Shown in pieces: positions 9,467 to 19,700 of a DNA stretch of 64,000 nt (its first letter is position 1; each line of letters starts with the position of its first letter). Location: assembly GCA_003142355.1 (NCBI GenBank), contig PLMF01000427.1, positions 7,131 to 71,130 on the forward strand. Direction: 5' to 3'. Under the pieces are notes generated by a model. The model saw only the letters and a list, made by a program, of their open reading frames with translations. It did not search any database and had not been told where the DNA came from. This DNA is from Bryobacterales bacterium. Its GTDB lineage: Bacteria; Acidobacteriota; Terriglobia; Bryobacterales; Bryobacteraceae. Position numbers and translations under genes: made by a program.

Positions 9467-12400
9467 TCGGTTTCCTCGCGGACGATTTCCCAACTCAGGC
9501 GCAGCTCCGATCCCTCGTCCAGGCTACTCTCGATCTCCTGGAGCACGGCCTTGCAGTCCGCCATGCCTTTGGTCGTCTTCGAGCCTTGGGAAACCACCTT
9601 GCGATGCTTGGGCGTGGGCGTCGGCGGGATCGGCGGCAATTCGATCGGCGGCACTGGAGCGACCAGCGGCCTCGGCGGCACAGTCTCGGGCGGCGGCTGC
9701 GGCGGACGCACTACGATCAGCTCGGTGGCCCGGACCTGCAAATTCGGCAAAACTGCGGCGAGCGAAATCACGTATTCGTCGGCGCACAGGGCCTCGTGCA
9801 ACTTCTCGATCAGGCCCCGCGCTGCGGTGGCGCGCGGCTCGTCCGCGATCTGGCGCAGGCCTTCGAACATCAGTAGGTTCAGGTTCTGGAGCGCGCCCAG
9901 CATGCTCGACGCCTGCTTCAGGCTCTTGCCCATGGCGTTTTCCGAAGTCGCCGTCGCCATAGTCTGAAGCGTTCGCACTACCAGAATCGGTTTCTGGGGG
10001 GCTTCGAGAGCGGCCATCGCCGCCCGCACAGATAGCGCCGTTTGGTGTCGCGGCGGATTGGATTCCATCACGCCGCAGGTGCGCAGCACGGTTGCTAATT
10101 TAGCCAGATAGTTATCCGAGGGTTCGCGATACTCCGACGCCACCTTGCGAACCTCCTGCGCCAGTCGCGCCATATTCTGTGCACTGGCGAGCGGCAGGCC
10201 GGTCACGCCGAACACCTTGCCGGCGCGGTCCACGGCCTTGGCCCACATTTCCTGCGAAGGCAGTTCCTGCTTCTCCACGAGCGTTTCATCGCGGAGCGGC
10301 GTGGAACCCGGGTCCAGTGCTATCCCCTGCAAGATCAGCAGCCGATTAGACTGAAGCACGTAGGTGTTGATAATCAGGTTCTGCAAGGAAACCGGCAGGC
10401 CCTTGGGACGCGGATGGTCGATCCAGCGCCTCAAATCACGCACCGTGACCGGCCCCTGATGCTGCGCCTCGCAACGGTCGAAATGGTCCATCCACGTGCG
10501 CTCCACCAGCAGCCACTGGTCGCCCACATGCGCCAGTTCCAATGGCTCCAGCAACGGCCGCAGCAGCTTGCGCGTGTCCTTATTGATTAGCACCCGCAAT
10601 TCCGGGGCAGCCAGCGCGTTGCGGATCTCTTCCAGCGCGCGCTTCACCAACGTGTCAGTGATCTTGACCTCGTCCTCCCGAAAGTCGGGGTGCGCCGGGA
10701 ATTCGTGCTCAAGCGCCTGCGCCAGAATCCCGTTCAGTGCGTCGGCCAGCGTGGCCGCCACGGGCGGGCGCAACGGCAGCGAACCTTCCAGGCACTGGAA
10801 CTGTTGCGCCGGCTCCAACTCATACGCCGGGTCGAGCATGCCGGGCTCCGCGGCCTGCACGCCATACGCCTCCCGCAACGCGCGCTTCACCTTATCGCGC
10901 AGGCTGGATCGCTGGTTTTCGAGCAACATACGCGCCTCGGCCCGCTCCACGGAAGAAAGGTTCGCGCTGTACTCCTTAAGCCGCTGATCGTTGGCAAGCA
11001 GGAAATCGAGGATGGTCAGCTTGCCCACCGCCCGCTGCGTCTCCAGGCTGAAGAAAGAGGGCAGCCAGACCAGTGTGCGCGCCCCCTGTCTCGCGTGTCT
11101 CGCCTTGAACTCGGCCAGCCGCTCCACATCGTCCTGGGGGGTGTGGCCGTCCCGATCGAACGGAAAATCGATCACCACCAGCCATGGATCGCCGCTAGGC
11201 TGGAGCTTCGAATCGTCCGTTTCCCAAACGTTGCTGAACCGTAGTTCGGCCGCGCGCGCCGTGGCCTTCCACTTGAACGAGTATTCGCAGTAGACCCCGC
11301 CTTCCGGGTCCACCCCGATCTCCTCGAACAGCAATTGCTTGGCCGTCCGCAGCCGGTTGCCCGGGTTATCCTCGTGGGCGGCGCCGGAGATGATCGTATT
11401 GGTGTCCACGCCGCTGAGTTGCAGTGTGACCACGGCGTCCACGCCCTCGCCCTTGATCCGAATCTCTCCCACCTTGGACGACCAGTCTTGCAGCCTCTTC
11501 CAGACGGAGTTCGCCTCCGTGCCCGGAATCGAGACCTTGATGCTGCCGTGGTTCAGCGCCGCGAGGCGCCGCGGCGTGAGCGTCTTGAGCGTATCCAACT
11601 CCGGCGTGAGCGCGGCCAGCGCCAGCGTGCCGATGATGCGCTCGTTCTCTTTCAGCCGGCGATCGCGCGCCTCGATGCCGACCGTGGCGGCATCCTCCTC
11701 CGCCAGCGGCCGCAGCTTTTGCTCCCACAGCTTGCGGGCCGCGTCGAAGCGCTGCTTCATTTCGGCGCTGAACGCATCGTGGCCTTCCAGCATGACGCCG
11801 AACAGGTCGCCCACCGGCATGATTTCGCCCAGGTGCAGCGTATCGCGCTGGTCTACCAGCAACTGGACCATGATCTTGAGCGCCGTGCGCTCGCGCTGCA
11901 ACGCTGCGGAGACGCCCACCAGCGTTTTCACCAGCGCGGGCGAAAACGGGTAGACCTGCCGGAACTGCTCCAGGTCGCCCTCCTGCGTCAGTAGGATCTC
12001 CTTGACGGAGTCCTTGATCTTCTTAACGGACTCAAACGATTGCCGGATCAGCTCGGCCGACGCGCTGTCCTTCGGTACCAGTAGCCGCTTCTCGGCAATA
12101 GTCGGCAGGTTGCGGTCTTCCAGGCGGATCTGATCGAAGCGGGCTTCGAAGTAGTTCAGGGCGTCCTCGAAGTTCTTCACCTCGCTGCCCACGGCCTGCT
12201 CGCCCAGCACGGTGCGCAGATCCCGCTGCCGGGCAACGAAGCTAACGATGGGCACCGGGCGCTCCGCCACGCTCGATTCCACCAGGTTGACCAACTTCGG
12301 CGCCTCGCGCGTGACGAAATCCACGCTGGCGGCGCGCGACGCCAGCCACAGGATCAGCTCGTCCAGGAATAGAATGACCGCATCGTACCCCAGCGACTTG

Positions 12401-13161
12401 GCGTGCCGGCTCATAATCGAAAGCCCTTCGCCCAGGCTGACGAAATCCGCCGTGTGCCGCGCGGTCGTGAGCACGGTGGCAGCCAGGTCGCTCACCAGTT
12501 GCACGCGGTCCGGTTCGGCTGGGCCGGCTTCGCAGGCGGCCTCAAAGCGGGCGCCATCCCACGTCGAGGCGATCTGGCCCCAACCAGCGCCGGGACCTGT
12601 AGTCCGGTTCAAGGCAGCGAAGAACGCGGCTTCTCCGAACTGCTGCCGGAGTCCACGGGCATTCTCGATCATGCTGTCCGAGCGGTAGAGGCCGGCCGGA
12701 GGCTGTTCCGGGTGCAGCCGCCGGACGTGGTCCACATATCCGCCCAGCAGGCACTGCTCCACGCTCTCCGCATCCATCAGGTAGTACGGGATCAGCAGGA
12801 AGCGCCGGCCCTGGGCCCACGTCCCCATCCGCTGCACCACCTCGGCCAACTCCGGTACGCTGCGCGCCTGCGTGTTGCCGTTCAGCAGCAGGTAGAGCAT
12901 GGCCATGAAGTGGCTCTTGCCCGCGCCGAAGCTGCCGTGCAGGTACGTGGCCACGCTCTGCCGCCGCTCCACGGCGCCGCGGATCAGCGTGAGGGCTTTG
13001 TCGAAACACACCGCCAGTTGCGGCGTGACGACGTACTGCTGGATGGTGGCGGTCGGGTCCGACACGCCCTCGCTAAGCTTGAGGACGTAATCCGTAGGGT
13101 TGACCCGCTCCGGCAACTGGAACAATTGTCCGATGGTGGGCGTTGGGCTTGCTGATGCCAT
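9463..13161 (-). CDS. pglY: BREX-2 ATPase PglY (BrxC-like, DUF6079)
   Basis: This large 1232-aa P-loop ATPase has Walker A HGSFGAGKS at residues ~75-83 and Walker B ILFLDELILW at ~265. Long helical regions follow, then a proline-rich linker near residue 1150-1190. Length and motifs match PglY/BrxC, a core BREX ATPase that has been placed with the methyltransferase in the defence complex. The start at 13161 has GAGGATAAGG upstream and lies 9 bp after the pglX stop. Its own stop overlaps pglZ by 4 bp. Confidence 0.92.
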   Translation of the reverse strand: MASASPTPTIGQLFQLPERVNPTDYVLKLSEGVSDPTATIQQYVVTPQLAVCFDKALTLIRGAVERRQSVATYLHGSFGAGKSHFMAMLYLLLNGNTQARSVPELAEVVQRMGTWAQGRRFLLIPYYLMDAESVEQCLLGGYVDHVRRLHPEQPPAGLYRSDSMIENARGLRQQFGEAAFFAALNRTTGPGAGWGQIASTWDGARFEAACEAGPAEPDRVQLVSDLAATVLTTARHTADFVSLGEGLSIMSRHAKSLGYDAVILFLDELILWLASRAASVDFVTREAPKLVNLVESSVAERPVPIVSFVARQRDLRTVLGEQAVGSEVKNFEDALNYFEARFDQIRLEDRNLPTIAEKRLLVPKDSASAELIRQSFESVKKIKDSVKEILLTQEGDLEQFRQVYPFSPALVKTLVGVSAALQRERTALKIMVQLLVDQRDTLHLGEIMPVGDLFGVMLEGHDAFSAEMKQRFDAARKLWEQKLRPLAEEDAATVGIEARDRRLKENERIIGTLALAALTPELDTLKTLTPRRLAALNHGSIKVSIPGTEANSVWKRLQDWSSKVGEIRIKGEGVDAVVTLQLSGVDTNTIISGAAHEDNPGNRLRTAKQLLFEEIGVDPEGGVYCEYSFKWKATARAAELRFSNVWETDDSKLQPSGDPWLVVIDFPFDRDGHTPQDDVERLAEFKARHARQGARTLVWLPSFFSLETQRAVGKLTILDFLLANDQRLKEYSANLSSVERAEARMLLENQRSSLRDKVKRALREAYGVQAAEPGMLDPAYELEPAQQFQCLEGSLPLRPPVAATLADALNGILAQALEHEFPAHPDFREDEVKITDTLVKRALEEIRNALAAPELRVLINKDTRKLLRPLLEPLELAHVGDQWLLVERTWMDHFDRCEAQHQGPVTVRDLRRWIDHPRPKGLPVSLQNLIINTYVLQSNRLLILQGIALDPGSTPLRDETLVEKQELPSQEMWAKAVDRAGKVFGVTGLPLASAQNMARLAQEVRKVASEYREPSDNYLAKLATVLRTCGVMESNPPRHQTALSVRAAMAALEAPQKPILVVRTLQTMATATSENAMGKSLKQASSMLGALQNLNLLMFEGLRQIADEPRATAARGLIEKLHEALCADEYVISLAAVLPNLQVRATELIVVRPPQPPPETVPPRPLVAPVPPIELPPIPPTPTPKHRKVVSQGSKTTKGMADCKAVLQEIESSLDEGSELRLSWEIVREETE

Positions 13162-13170
13162 TCCGATACC

Positions 13171-16100
13171 TTATCCTCGACGTCTTCCCGCGCGCGAGGC
13201 GCGCACCGGCGTCCATTCCTGCAAAGAATCCACGGTGATTCCCAATTCCTGACACTCGGCTTCCAGGAAGGATGCGAAGGTGTCTCCCATGCGGTCACCC
13301 GTCGCAGAATCAGGCTCGTTGTGCCACTGCTTGAGCCATGGGATGATGTCGAGCAACCCGGCCAGCGCCGGTTTCAAGCGCTCTTCGGACAACCCTTCCT
13401 GCTCTTTCACGTGTTGGTAATATGCGGTGAGCGCCTGCGCCCTCTTCAGGTGGTCCCATCCGGCCCAACCAATCACGGGACTGGAATCGGAGGTTCCTTC
13501 AAGCCCGGAATACAAGATGAAGCGCTCCTTGGGAACGTCCAGGCTGCCGCGCAGGCTCCACCAGGTCGCATCCTGGAAATCCGCGGACCGGTATTTTGGC
13601 GGGACGGGGATTTCGGCTTCCTCCCCGGCGTCTTCGCGCCGCTGCAACTCCCATGTCTTCTCCCATTCGCGGCGCTTTTCCATGCCGGAGGGCTTATACC
13701 GCAGCACAGGGAGGAACGGGACGGCCTGCTTCAGGGCGAGGCGCTTCACCAGCGCGGCGATGTCGTAATCCGGACGCCCCTCCGCCAGTTCGGCCACTTG
13801 TGCAAACTCCGGATCGCGGCGCATCAGGTCGGCCAGGCGCGAACAGCTTTTCAGTTCCGGGTCCGCCCATAGCGCGGCGGATTCCATGCGGTTCAGCAGC
13901 CAGTTCTCCAGGGCTTTCCGTTCGAGATCTTCCCACTTCGGCAGGTTCCAGCGGCGCTTGTATTCCGGTTGCTCGATGAGCGCTATGTCGTGGTTGGTGG
14001 CGATGATCTCGAGGCGCCGCTCGGCGGCGCGGCGATACCGTTCCGGCCAGTGCGAAGGCAGCTCGGTAATGGGCGTGGACCCGTGCCGCTCGAACCAAGC
14101 GGTTTCGAGTTCGCCGGCGGCCATCTGCCGTGCCATGACGATCTCAAAAGGGCGCTCGCCGAGTTTCAGCGGAGGGACTTCTTCGGGCGGGAGCGACAAG
14201 TCTTCATTGAGGAGACCATAAAGATGATAGACCTGCCAATCGAGTTCTTCCTGGAGGGCGATCATGCGGGCGAGGTGGGCTGCGGCGCAACTGCGGGCCG
14301 CCTCCAAGTGCTCCCTCCTTAGATCGTCGGAAGTGACGAGATCAGGGCTCAAAGCTGCTCTGGCGTCGGCCGCACGCTGAATCGCGGAAGCCATCCCGAC
14401 AGGCTGGATCTTCGGCACAGGAATGCTACTTAGCACCGTGGGACTGAAGACATAAAACTGCTCCCAAGCTTCTGTGCATAGCCCGCCGCCTATGCCGCGC
14501 GTTCCCTTGCTGTGGCAAGTCTGGCGTAACCAGAAACAGCCAACCGCGCTGTTCAGAATTCCTAGCAGTCCAATGTAATCGACCTCCGAAGTGGGTCCGG
14601 GGAGCTTGATCACCGGTGCAGTGCAGTTGAAGACTCTGCCTCCACGGTCGAGTACAAAATGAGAATGGGTCGTGATCTCCCCGTATGCAACTGAAAGTTG
14701 AGTATCGTACGGAAAAGGCGTGTATTGCTGATATTCCCACCATCCTCGACCTGCATCCGCCATATTGCCCTGAAAAGTGGTGCGCGCGGCCAGGAGCGTA
14801 CGCCATGGCCACAAAACGCTCAGAAAAGCGGGACTCGTTACAGCTTTCGAGTATGGGAAAAGTACCAGATCGCAGGGTCTCAGTTCCCAGTCGCGGCAGC
14901 TTTCACCAACCACAATTTCACGAAGCTCTTCGGGTCCGAGTGCGTTGCGCCGATGTCGACAAGCACCTGTGTAGAAAGCCTCTTCTTCTGCAATTCGGAC
15001 ACCGCCTCCGACCCGTGACTGACACGACTCACTCATTCGTTCCCTGGGTGCATCTTCAAGAAAAGCCTTCAATTCAGCGGCCCCGCCTCCCCCCATGGAC
15101 CACGGCCAGACCCCGAACGCACGCCTATCGCCATCGCTCACGCTGACCCATTTGCTAGCAGTGCCCGGTAATTCAACCTGGTGTGCTATCGCTGACCAGA
15201 CAGGAGCGGATGCGGGATCACTTGGCAATGTGATCTCACCCCGCACGCCTCGGACGACTCGCAGATGATCCCCTACCGGGGGTTGATTTCGCGCAACCAG
15301 GATTACAGTCGGCGTGCCGTGACCAGGAATATAACATCCGGCACAATCGATGACATAGGTAAGATCCCACCGGGGGATGTAAGTCTCGACGAGGGTTTTG
15401 CCGAATGAGCGTTTCATAAAAGCACTCGACACTATCAAGCCCTGAAAGCCTGCTTGTTGAGAAGGATCCGGCAGGGCTGGTCGAGTCAGATTCATAAAGC
15501 GCTCGATGAACGGAACACTGAGCTGATATGTGCCTCGGCAAGAGCCGTATCGGGCACGATAGGTCTCGCGGAGGACTGGATCAGATACGTTTATGTACGG
15601 CGGGTTCCCCACCACCGCGTGATATTGTTGGCCCAGAATCCGCTCAAGCGCTTTCTCGTCCTCCGTAGCATAATAGTGGCTTCGTGGATCGTGCCCCATC
15701 GGGTACTGAATCGAGTGCTCACGGCCCTGTAGGCGTCCGTGTAGCAACGAATCTCCCGTTGCGAGTTGCAGCGAAAAACTCGGCGCATCCTTCAGTCGCG
15801 TGATCCCACAGCCCCGGAGCGCCGCAATCAACAACCGGAACTCCGCAATCTCCACCGCGAAGGGGTTGAGGTCCACCCCGTAAACCGCATCGAGCGCCCG
15901 CTGCGCCAATAAGCGCAGGTTGCCGTCCGGCTCCCGCTCCACCCACTTCGCAAACAGCCGGTCGAACGCCGCCAACAGAAAATGTCCGCTGCCGCAGGTC
16001 GGGTCGATGAGGCGGGTCTGCTCCAGGCCGAATACATCGAGCGCCGGGGTGAGCGTCCGGTCAAGAATGAAATCCACCACGAAGCCCGGCGTCTGGCACA

Positions 16101-16716
16101 GGGCATAGCGCTTGCGTGCGAACTCGGAAAGGTTTTGGTAGAGATCGCCGAGGAAACGCGTGTTCCACGCCGGGTCCGTGAAGTCGTGTCGCAATTCGCT
16201 GGTGGCATCGTCGCGGTCCCGAAAGAAACGCAGAATCGCCATCGCCTGCAAACCGGTCGGACCGAGCGACCAGAGCGGGTTGTGGGCGCGGTCGAACAGG
16301 CCGGCCATGCCGGGGAGTTCAGCGGTCCGGGCAAACACATCGAGCAGGTAATCGGCGTCGTTCTTGTGTCGGTTCTGCTGGTACCAGAGTGCCTGGCGGT
16401 CGAGCGCCTCGTTCAGGCGGTCGCGGCCGTCCATCTTCGGGCCGGAGATCCAGACCTCATCGATGAGATCGTTATCCTCCAGGAAGCGCACGAATACCGA
16501 AGCCAGCAGCCAGTGGACGGCGGCTTGAGTCACCGCTTCGTCGCGGAACGCGAGCCACGCGCCGGGGGCAGTGCGGCCCGCTTCGGCGGCGGCCTTGTGG
16601 CGCGCTTCGATCGCATGTTTGAGCGCAGGCTCATCCTCCACGCGGGCGCGGATATCGGCTTCCGTGGCGGCCAGCAGTTTCTTGAGACCCTCGCGGAGGG
16701 AGGCTTCGTCGATCAT
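13171..16716 (-). CDS. pglX: BREX-2 adenine-specific DNA methyltransferase PglX
   Basis: This 1181-aa protein is an N6-adenine methyltransferase of the type IIG-like fold. SAM motif I is DPTCGSGHFLL (~residue 237) and the catalytic motif IV is GNPPYIN (~370). A long C-terminal specificity region follows. It is expected to methylate host DNA at a BREX site so that self is distinguished from phage. The ATG at 16716 overlaps the pglW stop (ATGA at 16713-16716); a longer open frame upstream is antisense-like noise inside pglW. A G6 run (C6 at 15089-15094 on the plus strand) followed by AGGCGGGG lies mid-gene, where slippage could switch the gene off. Confidence 0.94.
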   Translation of the reverse strand: MIDEASLREGLKKLLAATEADIRARVEDEPALKHAIEARHKAAAEAGRTAPGAWLAFRDEAVTQAAVHWLLASVFVRFLEDNDLIDEVWISGPKMDGRDRLNEALDRQALWYQQNRHKNDADYLLDVFARTAELPGMAGLFDRAHNPLWSLGPTGLQAMAILRFFRDRDDATSELRHDFTDPAWNTRFLGDLYQNLSEFARKRYALCQTPGFVVDFILDRTLTPALDVFGLEQTRLIDPTCGSGHFLLAAFDRLFAKWVEREPDGNLRLLAQRALDAVYGVDLNPFAVEIAEFRLLIAALRGCGITRLKDAPSFSLQLATGDSLLHGRLQGREHSIQYPMGHDPRSHYYATEDEKALERILGQQYHAVVGNPPYINVSDPVLRETYRARYGSCRGTYQLSVPFIERFMNLTRPALPDPSQQAGFQGLIVSSAFMKRSFGKTLVETYIPRWDLTYVIDCAGCYIPGHGTPTVILVARNQPPVGDHLRVVRGVRGEITLPSDPASAPVWSAIAHQVELPGTASKWVSVSDGDRRAFGVWPWSMGGGGAAELKAFLEDAPRERMSESCQSRVGGGVRIAEEEAFYTGACRHRRNALGPEELREIVVGESCRDWELRPCDLVLFPYSKAVTSPAFLSVLWPWRTLLAARTTFQGNMADAGRGWWEYQQYTPFPYDTQLSVAYGEITTHSHFVLDRGGRVFNCTAPVIKLPGPTSEVDYIGLLGILNSAVGCFWLRQTCHSKGTRGIGGGLCTEAWEQFYVFSPTVLSSIPVPKIQPVGMASAIQRAADARAALSPDLVTSDDLRREHLEAARSCAAAHLARMIALQEELDWQVYHLYGLLNEDLSLPPEEVPPLKLGERPFEIVMARQMAAGELETAWFERHGSTPITELPSHWPERYRRAAERRLEIIATNHDIALIEQPEYKRRWNLPKWEDLERKALENWLLNRMESAALWADPELKSCSRLADLMRRDPEFAQVAELAEGRPDYDIAALVKRLALKQAVPFLPVLRYKPSGMEKRREWEKTWELQRREDAGEEAEIPVPPKYRSADFQDATWWSLRGSLDVPKERFILYSGLEGTSDSSPVIGWAGWDHLKRAQALTAYYQHVKEQEGLSEERLKPALAGLLDIIPWLKQWHNEPDSATGDRMGDTFASFLEAECQELGITVDSLQEWTPVRASRAGRRRG

Positions 16717-19700
16717 CGCAGGCCTCCCTCGTCGTCGGATGTGCTGTGTTCGGTAAGCCAGGCCGGCGGGATTTCGGCTGCCTGGTTGGCGCTGGCGGCA
16801 GGCACCGGCACGCCATCTATTGTTGGTCGCCCGGTCTGCTGGTCGCCCGCCACCAGAACCCAAAGGCTGTTCGCGAGGCGGCCATCGGAAAGGCGCGCCA
16901 GCAGGCTCATCTCTCCGTAGCGGGCCAGCAGGCCGGGGTACGTCACCAGCAGCGGACTCGTGCGCGCGCGCAGCTTTTCCTCCACGGCGGGTAGCGCCTG
17001 GCGGAGCAACTGCTGGAGACGGCGCCAGTCCTGGCTTTCGGGCGGCGCGGCGTCGGCGCGAAGCACCACGTCCCAATCCGCCCCCAGGCGTTGCGCGCAA
17101 CCGCGCATGGCGGCGATGATTTCACTGTCGAGGTTGAACACGCCCATGGGGAAGCGCCGCCGGAGGATCTCCTCGGCGCGGCGCACGTTCTTCGAGGCGG
17201 TGAAGAGCGCCAGGTACGAGGGCGTTTTGTAGGCGGCAGCGAGAGCGCGCTCGAACTCCCGCGCGATTTGCCGCTCGGGCGACAGCTCTTCGGCCGCGCG
17301 GTGCGGGGGTGGCGTGTAGCGCGTGTGCAGGCTGACCGAAGAGGAACTGGTACCCGGCTTCGGCGCGAGGTAGCGTTCCGCGCGCGTGTCCCAGGAGAGC
17401 ACCAGCCCGCATTCCAGCACCAGGGCGTCCAGTTCGGGACGGCCGGGCAGCGGTTGCGCGTCGGGGTAGCGGTCGCGTACGCGGCGGCGAAGATCCTCGA
17501 CGGTCAGGCCGTCGAGGCCGGCAAGCGCGGCCTGCGCCAGTTTCAAGGCCCGCGCCGCGGGCATGCCCGTGGGGTACAGTTCCTGCCGGGGCGAGAGCGA
17601 GACGCCGCCCACTGCCGCTGCGAGGCGGCGCAGGCGGCTTTCGGAGAGCGCTTCCGGGGTCTCCGGCGTGGCACGTAGCATCTCCAGCGCGCGGGCGGGC
17701 GAAGGCATGGGGTCCGCCGCCGCCACGTCCCGCGCCGTTTCCGCGAGCCGCCAAGCGAAATGGAACAGCGTTTCGGTGGTGGCTACCAGGTAGAGACCGT
17801 GGGCGCGGCTCTCTTCCCAGCGCGGCTTATCCATGATGCGCTCGGTTTCGAGCACCGCCCGGACCACCGCCGCTGCCCGCCGGATACGCAAGCTCGGGTC
17901 CGCGGCTTCGGCTCCGCGGGCGGCGAGCAGGTATTCCGCTAGTTCGCGCGCCGTGGCAATGCAGCCCTCTGCCTCCAGGAACTGGGCGATCTCGTTGCGG
18001 ACCTCGGTGAGCGAGCGCGAGCGGCGCCAGCGTTCGCGAGCGCTGGTAAGATCCTGGCCGATGAGCGCGCGAGTCTTGCCTGTGCGGCGGGCGATCTCGG
18101 TCTGAGTCGGGAATGACGGCGCGCCCGTGCTGGCGTCATCGAGTTCGAGCAGCATCAGGAGTCGCTGGCGGTGCGCGTGGTCGGGTTTGTAGCGCGCAGT
18201 GGGGAGCAGGTCCCGAAGCAGTTCGTCAATGGTACGGGCGGCGGCACCTTCCGCCGGGACCTCTTCGGGAGGCGGGGCCGGCGCTTGCTCCGGCACGGCG
18301 CTTTCGGGGAAGCGGGCGCGGAGGAGCTTGAGCAGGTCCAGGACCTCACGGCGGGTCTTGTTGCCCAAGCCACGAAGCTGGAAAAAGGTGGAGGAAGGCT
18401 GGCGCAGCAGGTTCTCTACGGTGAAGATATCCAGCCGGTCGAGCGCGTTGTGGGCGCGGGTGCTGATGGGCAGATCCGAAAGGTTCGTGGAAAGCTGCGC
18501 GGTCGCCGCAGCCATCGGGAGCGCCTTCGGATCGGGCTGACTGCTCTCGCTCGCAGCGGACGCGACGAAGGCCGAGTGCCAGGCGGCGCGCATGTAGGCG
18601 GCGTTGTCGTAGCGGTCCTTGGGATCTCGCCGGAGTGCCATGCGGAAGAAGTCGAGCAGGGCCTCGCGTACCGGCGCGTCGATCAGTTCGGCCTCGATGG
18701 TGGCTTCGGCGTTCACCAGGTGGGGCGCGCTCTGGCGGTCGCCCCAATACGGCAAGGCGCCCGTGGCCATTTCATGCAGCACCATGGCGGCGGCGAAGCG
18801 TTCGGCGGCGGTGTCCCAGCGCCGGCCGCGCTCCTTGAGCTGGAGGAAAGGCTCCAGGTAGGGCGGGGTGCCGGCGCGGATTTGGTCGAGCGGGGTGCCG
18901 GAGAGGGAGAAGTCGAACAGCTTGAGGCGGAGTTCGTGGTTTTTGCCGTATTCTGCGATGCCGATGTTGTCGGGCTTGAGATCGCGGTGCGTTACGCCCT
19001 GCTCCTCCAGAAACTGCAGCGCTTCGAGCAGGTCTTCGCCGAAGCGCTGGAGCAGGTCGAGCGAGAGGCGGCCTTCGCGGGTGAGGCGCTGCGCCAGGGT
19101 TTCGACGCCGGCGCGCTCCATGAGGAATCCGGCCAGTCCCTGGATGGAGAGCGTGTTCTTCTCGGGGGCGACGATGCGCGGGTGGCGCAGGGCGTCGAGC
19201 GTGGCGTGCTCGGCAAGGATGCGGTCGTTGTACTCGGGGCGGCGGGCAATCTTGAGCACCAGTTGGCGGCCGCCCTGTTCCACCAACAAGGCGATGGCGG
19301 ACGAGCCGCCGCCGAACCGCTGTTTCACCACCAAGCCGCCCTCCAGCCGGTCGCCGGCCTTGGCTTCGAGCGGGTGGACCGTGGGCTCCTCGGCGGCGCG
19401 GGTGAGCTTATCCTCGTAGGCGTCGAGCCCCCTGAGGAAGTTCACCACGGACTCCGTGCGGGCGATGACCTCACCGCGCGTGCTTTCGTGGATGAGTTCT
19501 TCGAGTTCGGGTGCAACGCCATCCAGGACGCCGGTGAGCACGAATCCCTGGCGGTCGCGGAGAAGCTGGTCGCGCTCCGGCAGGCTGTCGGCGGCCGGCT
19601 TCCCGGCGAAGATGTGATACGCAATGGCGCCGAGCGAGAAGACGTCCATGGTTTCGCCGCGCCCGCGCGGATCGAGCAGGGCTTCCGGCGCGATATAGAC

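Noticed and set aside
16717..17100. N-terminal extension of pglX by 128 codons
   Set aside because: It lies entirely within pglW, is low-complexity Arg/Pro/Gly, and the ATGA overlap at 16713-16716 gives a natural start.
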